Positions 57,420 through 64,000 of a DNA stretch of 64,000 nucleotides are shown here, one piece after another. The notes under the pieces were generated by a model. It was not told the origin of the DNA. It worked only from the letters and a program-made list of their open reading frames with translations, and searched no databases. A program made the translations under genes and the position numbers. This DNA is from Aurantiochytrium sp. KH105 (taxonomy: Eukaryota; Sar; Bigyra; Thraustochytrida; Thraustochytriidae). Within the stretch, counting starts at the first letter, position 1, and each line of letters begins with the position of its first letter. The DNA is taken from positions 124,001 to 188,000 of the forward strand of contig BGKB01000074.1 of the NCBI GenBank assembly GCA_003116975.1, written 5' to 3'.

Positions 57420-57529
57420 TCCCCCCCCCCCCTCGTCCGCCTCCGCTCCCGGCGAACAGCGCGCGTCGCCGCTCCTTTCTGCTCTGACGATCTCCAGGGC
57501 CCCGCGCCCCGCCTCTCCGCGCTCGTCCC

Positions 57530-57576
<47 letters not shown>

Positions 57577-58178
57577 CCGTCCTCGTCCTCGTCCTCGTCC
57601 TCGACGCCTGATCGATTTATCCGTTCACGCCTCGCAACCCGAGGGCACCGCGGTGCCGCGCGTCCGGTATCTAGGGTCCGCGCACCGGACCCGAGGCCCT
57701 CCCGGGCGAAGATCGAGCGGCCGGGCAGAGCAGCAGGGCGGAGCAGAGCGGAGCAGAGCAGAACAGACTCGGCGAGGGCGAGGGCGGCGCGCGCGGGCTC
57801 GCGGCGGCGCGGCGCGGGGAGGCGGGCGCGGGGAGGCGGGCGCGGGGGCCGCGGCGGCGCGGCGGCGCGGCGGGCCCGCCGTCTTCCGCGCGCGCGGGGC
57901 CGGCCGGGCGCGAGATCGGATCGGATCGGATCGGGCCGGATCGGATCGGGCCGGGTCGGCGCGAGGCCGTGGGCCGCGCGAACGACGCTGCCGACGGCGC
58001 GCGCGGGCGACCTGGGCGAGGCGGGGAGGGCGCGCGGCAAAGAAGGCGTGCGCATCGTTGCCTCGACGCTTCGTGAAGCGTGAAAAGCTTGGGGGCATTT
58101 TTTTAGAGAGACTGAAGTGCGCGGGGAAAGAAGCGTGGGCGACATTTGCGTGCAAAGGCCGCACAAAAGGTCGCCAAG
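57420..58178. promoter_or_regulatory. Divergent GC-rich promoter with CTCGTC and GGATC repeats
   Basis: Upstream of the IQ/TPPP gene (reverse) and the CHCT-like gene (forward). Holds a C-run (about 57421-57431), a CTCGTC hexamer run (57530-57604) and a GGATC pentamer array with GGGCC variants (about 57912-57958). The CTCGTC run would encode (Glu-Asp)n if the reverse gene began further upstream, but no convincing ATG lies there. Confidence 0.6.
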
Positions 58179-59606
58179 ATGAGCCAGTTTCGCGGTAAAG
58201 GCGCGGCCATCATGAACCGCATCCGGGAGTCGCAGTCGGATGACGAAGACTCCGCGTCTGCAGGGTCTCTGAGCAGCTCTGAGGAGGGTGAGGACTCGGA
58301 CGACCAGCGCGGCACGCCCATGATGAACGGCGGTGGCAAAGGCGCCATGTTTCGCGGCAAGGGCGCCATGATGTATAGGGGAAAAGGGGCCGCCATGTAC
58401 GGTGGCAAAGGTGCAGCCATTCGAGCCGCTTCGCATTCGTCGGACGAAAGCGAGGAAGATGATGATGATGACGACGACGATGACGACGACGGGGAGGTCC
58501 AGGTCGTCGAGAACAATGACAATAAAGAGAGAGAAGCCCAGGAGGCGGCGGAAGCTGCTAAAGCAAGAGCTGAGGCAGAAGCCAGGGTGAGAGCAGAGGT
58601 GGTCGCCAAGGCTAAAGCAGAAGCAGAGGCTAAAGCCAAAGCAGAAGCAGAGGCCAAAGCCAAAGCAGAGGCCGAAGCCAAGGTCAAGGCGGAGCGCGAG
58701 GCCAAGGCCAAAGCCGCACGAGAAGAAGAAGAAGTGCGTCGCAAGCGCCACGCCGAAGCTGAACAAAAGGCGCGAGAAGAAGAGGCTGAACGCGAAAAGC
58801 AGCGCGCTGCTGCTGCTGCTGCCAAGGCTGAAAAGCAAAAACGCGAGCGCGAGGATGCAACGCGAAGACGTCTCAACGAGACGAAACAAAAGGCTGAAAT
58901 GGCAGAAAAGGTAAAACGTCTGAGTCAGCTTCAGCGACAAGAGGCCGAAGAGGCGAGGAAAAAGACGTTGGCGGACAAAACGACGGGCTCGACAAAGAAA
59001 AAGCCCGGCAAGAAGCGCAAAATCTTTCAACAAGAGGCTGACGAAATCAAGGACGGTTCCGACGCACCATCGCAGGCTGTTTCTTCAGCAAACGGCAAGG
59101 ACGCTGCTAAACCCGCCAAGCCGCCAAGCAAAAGAGGTCGCAAGGCCAGTGAGGCCAGTGAGGCGAGCGCGACGCCAAAGGAAACGACTTCGCAGGAGCC
59201 AAAGCCGAGTGCGAAAGAGACCCCTGCGCCCCCGCCACCCCCACCGGCGGCAGAGAAAGCAGAGACGTCCACGAAACCGTCGTCCCCGGCGGCGCCTACG
59301 CCCTCTCCGCCGGCCAAGGAAGTAGACTTGGACACTTTGATGGAGGGTATTCGCACCTCTGTTGAGAAGATTCCCAAGGTCAAATCATGGGGCATGAAAA
59401 AGAAGAACCCCAAGACTTCAATCATCAAAAAGATGGTGAGCTATCTCATGAGCATCGGAGAATATATCTCGGAAAAGGGAGAAGTGGAAGCCTCGCTGGA
59501 CCAAGATGCTATGTGGACTTGGGCCGCGCTTCATTGCGACTATAACAAGGGCGGAAAGGAATTGCGAGATTTGTACACGATGCTCCGCGGCGAATTAGAG
59601 AGCTAA
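58179..59606 (+). CDS. Nuclear protein with GKGA repeats and CHCT (CHD1 C-terminal)-like domain
   Basis: 475 residues from the ATG at 58179. Residues 1-90 hold at least five copies of (R/G)GKGA(A/M) at irregular intervals (FRGKGAAIM, GGGKGAMFR, GKGAMMYRGKGAAMYGGKGA). About 90-110 is an Asp run. About 120-280 is a long charged single-helix stretch of Ala/Lys/Glu (AKAKAEAEAKAKAEAEAKAK), then a basic nuclear-type patch (KKKPGKKRKI) and a Pro/Ser/Thr linker. The C-terminal 88 residues (about 388-475: VKSWGMKKKNPKTSIIKKMV, YLMSIGEYISEKGEV, MWTWAALHCDYNKGGKEL, RDLYTMLRGELES) fit the CHCT/DUF4208 helical domain of CHD1 remodellers, which binds DNA or nucleosomes. No helicase or chromodomain is present. 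A chromatin-associated accessory protein is the best guess. Confidence 0.78.
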   Translation: MSQFRGKGAAIMNRIRESQSDDEDSASAGSLSSSEEGEDSDDQRGTPMMNGGGKGAMFRGKGAMMYRGKGAAMYGGKGAAIRAASHSSDESEEDDDDDDDDDDDGEVQVVENNDNKEREAQEAAEAAKARAEAEARVRAEVVAKAKAEAEAKAKAEAEAKAKAEAEAKVKAEREAKAKAAREEEEVRRKRHAEAEQKAREEEAEREKQRAAAAAAKAEKQKREREDATRRRLNETKQKAEMAEKVKRLSQLQRQEAEEARKKTLADKTTGSTKKKPGKKRKIFQQEADEIKDGSDAPSQAVSSANGKDAAKPAKPPSKRGRKASEASEASATPKETTSQEPKPSAKETPAPPPPPPAAEKAETSTKPSSPAAPTPSPPAKEVDLDTLMEGIRTSVEKIPKVKSWGMKKKNPKTSIIKKMVSYLMSIGEYISEKGEVEASLDQDAMWTWAALHCDYNKGGKELRDLYTMLRGELES

Positions 59607-59657
59607 GCAAACAACAAACCGGTTTCTCTTGTTGCAAGCAAAGTCAGCAAGCAAGTC

Positions 59658-60033
59658 AGCAAGCAAGCACGCAAAACAAGAAAATGAATTTTGCGTCTCT
59701 TCAACGAGCAAGACGGTGCGCCAATAGAAACTTATCAACAACACACAAAAACACAACCCTGATTCACGGTCAAATTCATTGCTTTTATAAATTCACTTGA
59801 TTGATTGATTGATGATTGATTGATTGACAGTGAATCAATGGATGCTTGCTCACATTACTTCATATTAATTATCGTCGTTGACGTCGGTGCTACAGCAAGC
59901 AAGCACGCAAAACAAGAAAATGAATTATGCGTCTCTTCAACGAGCAAGACGGTGCGCCAATAGAAACTTTATCAAGAACACACAAAAACACAACCCTGAT
60001 TCACGGTCAAATTCATTGCTTTCATAAATTCAC

Positions 60034-60085
<52 letters not shown>

Positions 60086-60150
60086 CAGTGAATCAATGGA
60101 TGCTTGCTCACATTGCTTCCTATATAATTATCGTCGTTGACGTCGGTGTT
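59658..60150. repeat. Tandem direct duplication, unit about 236-256 bp, with TGAT expansion
   Basis: Unit 1 starts at 59658 (AGCAAGCAAGCACGCAAAAC) and unit 2 at 59894, an offset of 236. They are almost identical, including CAAGACGGTGCGCCAATAGA, ACACAACCCTGATTCACGGT and ATTATCGTCGTTGACGTCGG. The main difference is the length of the TGAT run: about seven interrupted units in copy 1, about eleven uninterrupted units in copy 2 (60037-60084). Copy 2 ends inside the stop codon of the CRAL-TRIO gene (TAA at 60149-60151 on the reverse strand); at that point copy 1 has GTGCTACAG instead of GTGTTAGCG. The duplicated piece is therefore the 3' UTR and probable poly(A) region of that gene. Confidence 0.9.
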
Positions 60151-61933
60151 AGCGAGGAAAGAGCTCGTCGACGAGAGCAGCATTCATGTGCTTGACCATC
60201 TTTTCGCGAGGCACACCGCTATGCACATTAATTTTTTCCACAGTTGAAGGGTCAAGCACTTTGGAAATAATCTTCCATGCGCCCGAAAAGAGAAATGGCG
60301 CGTTGACAATGTAGGCCACGCGTAGATTTTCAGGATAATGTCCTTGTCCTACCTTGAGCACACGCGTGAGCATTGCGATACCGGGCGGGTGCAGTTGGGA
60401 AAAACTGAGTCCCGAGAGATCGTGCAGCTCAATGAACGACTTCCACTCGTGCGGTGCATCCGGGTCCTTTACCCCCGGCCCCTCTTGGTCCAGCGCTTCA
60501 TTGCACAGCGCCTGATATTGCCGCGAGTTGGCGCGATTTTGCAGCTCAAGAGTCATCTCCATCCACGAAATGTAGAAATCAGAAAACTCTTCTTCGGTGA
60601 CGTGCTTCATTAGCTCTTTCGGTCGCAATTCTCGGTATCGAAACACCTGAATCGGGGATCCATCTTGGCTGGTTTTCTCTAGAAATTCTCCGGGCCAATG
60701 ACTTCGTAGCTTGGAAAAAGATTCTTGTCGTTGTCTTGATTTTTCAGATTCGGGGTCGTCCATGCCGCGCTCTGTACGAAATTTGATCGTCTCGCGTATC
60801 ATTTTTTCCGCGGCGGAAACCTTTTCGTTACGAGCAAACAGGTATCGCTCGTAGAAGCGGATGGGTCCCCCATATCGTCTCTCCAGCGCTTCTGAAACCA
60901 CGTCGGCAACGCGACTTCTCAATTCTTCGATTCCTTCGCTCACAGGCGGCTGCAGAATATCCTGAGCAGGGATGTGGATATTGTCCGTCACACAAAATGT
61001 GCTCGGAATGTCCGTCTCGCCGTGGTCCTCTCCTTCCTCGGCAATGTCCTCTGACGCCTCGCTATCAACATTGGTCTGTTGGATCGCCTCATCGCTCGAA
61101 CGATCAGCTTCCGGTTGAATTCCACGAACGAGATTGGGCCCGCCAGCACTAGCGCTGCCTGTTCCTAACACTGCGCGACTGTCGGCACTCGAGTTGCTGG
61201 ACTTTCGTCGACGCCGCATGAGAACGCGGCGGACAAAGCTACGCTTCTTTGGCCCATTACGAGAGGTGCTACGCGAAGACTCGGCGTGTGGAAGTTCGGA
61301 TACATTGCTCGCGTCGCTACGATCTGATCGCAGTGACCAGCCTCCAAACGAGCGTACGCTTCGAGGCGCCTCGGCGAAGCTCGCAGGAGATTGTGGTTGG
61401 AGCCTTCGTGGTGAACCACGCACAAGGCTATGCGCGGACCCTATGGATGAAAGGGTCCTTACCGAACTTGCATCGTTCTCTCCATGGACGCTGTCGCCAT
61501 CCTCCTGTCGCTGTTGTTGTCGCTGTTGTTCTAGTTGTTGCTGCTGCAGTTCCTGCGGCTGGAGTGGCTGGAGCTGTCGGTCTCTTAGCTTGATGCGTTC
61601 CTGCTCCCGCCGCTTGAGGAGTTCGGAAACTTGCTGCGTCACATTACCAACACGCTCATGCATTTCATTTGCTGTTTGCCGCGCTTCGTGCAGGCTCCTG
61701 GACTCGTGCATGTGGAGGCCGGTGAGCAGGCCCCCAATGGCAAGGAAAGCGCAAATCAAGGCCGTAGAACCCAGGGTCTCCACGGAGCGCAGCAACCAGA
61801 CCACGACCAAGACCGAAAAGAGGGCAGTATTGTACTTGAAGCGGCTCAGAGCGCTGCCAAGTCGCGCCTGCTCCTTCTCGCTCCGCGACAGCACCTCCGC
61901 CGTCAACGCCTCGAGCCGAGCTACGTCCGCCAT
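60149..61933 (-). CDS. CRAL-TRIO (Sec14-like) lipid-transfer protein with N-terminal membrane hairpin
   Basis: 594 residues from ATG 61933 (MADVARLEAL). Residues about 36-50 and 55-73 are two adjacent hydrophobic helices (TALFSVLVVVWLL; STALICAFLAIGGLL), likely a membrane hairpin. A coiled, Gln-rich stretch (about 95-150) and a Ser/Arg-rich disordered part with a basic block (KKRSFVRRVLMRRRRKS, about 235-252) follow. Residues about 350-594 form the CRAL-TRIO region: N-lobe RFYERYLFARNEKVSAAEKM, FRYRELRPKEL, HEWKSFIELHDLSGLSFSQL and NLRVAYIVNAPFLFSGAWKI, then TVEKINVHSG. Sec14-type proteins carry phosphatidylinositol, other lipids or tocopherols. Here the domain is tethered to a membrane, perhaps the ER. 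The more upstream in-frame ATG at 62191 would add a Cys/Arg-rich 86 residues and is rejected. Confidence 0.88.
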   Translation of the reverse strand: MADVARLEALTAEVLSRSEKEQARLGSALSRFKYNTALFSVLVVVWLLRSVETLGSTALICAFLAIGGLLTGLHMHESRSLHEARQTANEMHERVGNVTQQVSELLKRREQERIKLRDRQLQPLQPQELQQQQLEQQRQQQRQEDGDSVHGENDASSVRTLSSIGSAHSLVRGSPRRLQPQSPASFAEAPRSVRSFGGWSLRSDRSDASNVSELPHAESSRSTSRNGPKKRSFVRRVLMRRRRKSSNSSADSRAVLGTGSASAGGPNLVRGIQPEADRSSDEAIQQTNVDSEASEDIAEEGEDHGETDIPSTFCVTDNIHIPAQDILQPPVSEGIEELRSRVADVVSEALERRYGGPIRFYERYLFARNEKVSAAEKMIRETIKFRTERGMDDPESEKSRQRQESFSKLRSHWPGEFLEKTSQDGSPIQVFRYRELRPKELMKHVTEEEFSDFYISWMEMTLELQNRANSRQYQALCNEALDQEGPGVKDPDAPHEWKSFIELHDLSGLSFSQLHPPGIAMLTRVLKVGQGHYPENLRVAYIVNAPFLFSGAWKIISKVLDPSTVEKINVHSGVPREKMVKHMNAALVDELFPR

Positions 61934-62479
61934 GGTTGACGCACACGATCCGACGCTTCGTACTCGCTGCCTGCCGATGTGGACTCGCAGCGAGCAGGCG
62001 GGTCCGGCCGCGCGGCAGGCGCTGCTGCCGGCGAGCGCGTCTGTGTATCTGCGCGTGTCTTCCTTCGTGGGCGTCGATCCGAGCCCGCTGCGCTGTCGGG
62101 GTCTGACTGACCCTCGTCTACACGAATTGAACGACTCTGCTATTGCAAGGATGCAGTACATGGTATCGCAACGTAGGCCACAAGTATTCATGTTGGTTGT
62201 AAATCAACAGACTGAGCTCAAGCTCTTCTTTCTGAGGGCCTGCAAGCAGAAGGGCGGATTGTTAGCGAGCGAGGTGATTGCGGCGAGTGCATAGTTCTGG
62301 TTCATGGGTAAAGAAAAGCTATGCCCCTGACTGAATCCATCAGGGCTTACCAGCATGAGAGATGAAAAAGAGGCCTGGCAGAGGACTTTATATCGATGAG
62401 GAAAACTCGACATAGAAAGAAGGAGACATTCTCGAGATTTGGCTCCCGAAGCAGGATCAGATTAGTGAAGTTAGGCGGT
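61934..62479. other. Spacer between QSOX and the CRAL-TRIO gene
   Basis: 546 bp holding the CRAL-TRIO upstream region and the QSOX 3' UTR. No gene supported; the open frames continue from the flanking genes' antisense. Confidence 0.5.
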
Positions 62480-62753
62480 CTACACCTTTTTTATGAGCGG
62501 AGATTTCCCTGGCCGCTGGCGCATGTAAGCAAAAACGCCGCAGGCGAGTGTAACGACGAGGAATATAATGGCAGAAGTGCTAAGTTGACCTTGCCCCTCT
62601 TGGACCTGGCAGTGCAATTTGGGATCGTCAGGGAAACAATATGTGTGCTGCAAAAAAATGTAAACTGCATCATAGTCCCACGCCACAGGCTCCTCGCGAC
62701 TTGCATCCCGTGCCCCGGGTGCATCCCTTGATGCATGATTCTCAATGCTACCC

Positions 62754-62785
<32 letters not shown>

Positions 62786-64000
62786 ACTACTACTACTGCT
62801 GCTACTCCGACCGTACAAGAGTTGGTCACGAAAACCAGCATTGGGCCCTACAGACCGCTCTGCGGAAGAAAGATAGGCAGCATCGCCAGCATCCCTCCGG
62901 AGCTTGGGCTGCGACGCTGCGAGGCGGCACGAACGGCAATGGTAGACCTCGGGAAATGTCGGACGATCGAATTGAGCCCGTCGCGTCAGCGAAAACTCAT
63001 TGTTGCTCTTACCATAGTCGCCAAGTGCAGCATCCTCTGCGTTGAGACGCTTGGAGACAGCATTGTGCTCGGACCAGATGAAGAGCGTGAGCGCGCGCGC
63101 CGGAGATATGCCCAGTTGCCTAGCGCTTTGTAGAATTTCACGCTGAGGGTTTGGGTTACTCTCGAGAAAGTGTTTGCGGCAGTCGTTACACGAGAAGCTG
63201 TACCGAATAAAGCCCACAATTCCGTTAAGCGTACGATCAGCAGATGCGCCCCCCGCGCCGCTTGCCACGGTAAGCACATGAAATAGCTTCCATAGCGCGC
63301 AAGGATAGCCACCATGCACCCCGACGTGCTGGAGAGTGGCAGGACGACATGTGTACCAAATGGCGCGCCATTTTGTGCGCTGGTCAGGCGTGTAGACGGC
63401 AAAATCCCACGATTCGAGCGCAGCATCAAAGGCCGAGACGGAAAGCACATGTCTCGTTTTGTCTTCCCGCTCTTTCAGGCTGCGAAAAAGCTTTTCCATC
63501 TGCGCGCGTTCGCGCACTCCTGGAAAGGATTCGCGAAGCACGTTCAGCCACGCGTAGAGAGCCGCCAGCTCTTCCCCTCCGAGTTCGAAGCGACCCAAGA
63601 AGACGCCCGTTTCCAAACCAAAACGAACTGCTGCGGCAATGTCGCGTCGCAGCATTTCCTTCGCGGAGAGCCTGTTTCCGAGGTGGTCGACAGCCTCGGC
63701 TGCTGCGGCGGCGGCAGCACTTTCCTCACTCAGTTCCAGGTCAGCATCATTTTCTGGATCTTCAGAAGGCTCGGAAGAGTCGCTGTGATGCAAGACTGCT
63801 CGATCAAAATCCTTGTCTGCTTCGGACATCCATCGGAGTATCTCGTGCATGCTCTCTTCAATTTCATGCGCCGTCTCGGGTCGACGAATGACGCTCCCCT
63901 TTGCAAATCCGAGCAGATACGGGACTGAGCGCACGTTGTACAAGGAGCATGTATCGCGGAACTCGTCGCAATTAATGGCGAGAAGATGTGTCTTACATTT
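62480..64000 (-). CDS. QSOX: Quiescin sulfhydryl oxidase (QSOX), partial (5' end off the right edge)
   Basis: About 507 codons are visible; the frame is open to base 64000, so the N-terminus, including any signal peptide and the CxxC of the thioredoxin domain, is missing. From the edge: end of a thioredoxin fold (LLAINCDEFRDTCSLYNVRS, VPYLLGF), a helical linker, then the Erv/ALR FAD domain (YPCALWKLFHVLTVASG, the active CNDC at 63179-63190 with ISPARALTLFIWSEHNAV, and the second pair CRSC). A serine run from a GCT repeat, then a single C-terminal membrane helix (SAIIFLVVTLACGVFAYM) and a basic tail follow. QSOX makes disulphides in the ER/Golgi, passing electrons from thioredoxin to FAD to oxygen. 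The visible active sites are intact. The ATG-like start at 63943 is a TTG inside the thioredoxin fold and is not the start. Confidence 0.93.

Noticed and set aside
58103-58876. Reverse-strand Ala/Ser-rich frame of 257 codons
   Set aside because: Mirror of the Lys/Glu/Ala helix of the CHCT-like protein.
57420-59033. Upstream extension of the giant IQ protein by 538 codons
   Set aside because: It is antisense to the CHCT-like gene and crosses GC repeats; no family sequence is present until after the ATG at 57419.

Overview
The window is nuclear DNA of a GC-rich, intron-poor eukaryotic microbe. The evidence is a set of eukaryote-only proteins (Ran, PHF5A/Rds3, the NatA catalytic subunit NAA10, a Mms2-type UEV, CEP44, a kinesin, QSOX), GT-AG introns in a minority of genes, and long intron-free reading frames with alanine, serine and glutamine low complexity. 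A labyrinthulomycete (thraustochytrid-like stramenopile) fits best, but this is inferred from style and gene mix and was not tested by phylogeny. I see no convincing tRNA, rRNA, CRISPR array, transposon or viral relic. There is one 199-base assembly gap (27885-28083).

Layout. 1-17 kb: the C-terminal side of an FN3 gene running off the left edge, a mitochondrial carrier, a Ser/Thr kinase, an unrecognised nuclear-looking protein, a three-exon UEV, a ParA-like ATPase, a Zn2Cys6 regulator, a short-chain dehydrogenase and a small mitochondrial-looking protein. 17.8-24.2 kb: two tandem paralogous surface glycoproteins. Each leucine-rich repeat is essentially its own exon, followed by a Pro-Thr stalk and one membrane anchor. 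I resolved 14 and 7 exons, and every junction keeps the same phase. 25.5-31.4 kb: a kynurenine-type aminotransferase, the assembly gap and CEP44. 31.8-39.6 kb: a divergent kinesin, then a 1522-residue protein that joins a DCD domain, a Trf4-type poly(A) polymerase and an RRM. 42.3-48 kb: a hypercysteine protein attached to an interrupted CH domain, PHF5A and Ran. 48.6-59.6 kb: a coiled-coil protein, NAA10, a 1734-residue IQ/TPPP/WW/B-box scaffold and a nuclear CHCT-like protein. 60.1-64 kb: a membrane-anchored CRAL-TRIO protein and QSOX, which runs off the right edge.

Most genes are housekeeping genes in no operon-like order. Many neighbours are divergent across GC-rich promoters or convergent with short spacers. 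Links are loose: CEP44, the kinesin, the IQ/TPPP scaffold and Ran all concern microtubules or nuclear transport, and the poly(A) polymerase and PHF5A concern RNA. The strongest candidates for something undescribed are the DCD-poly(A) polymerase-RRM fusion, the CH-hypercysteine protein, the exon-per-repeat LRR pair, the IQ/TPPP/WW/B-box scaffold, and a 21-22 bp periodic array found upstream of both CEP44 and Ran. A 42-bp array between two divergent genes and a 236-bp duplication covering the end of the CRAL-TRIO gene are also notable.
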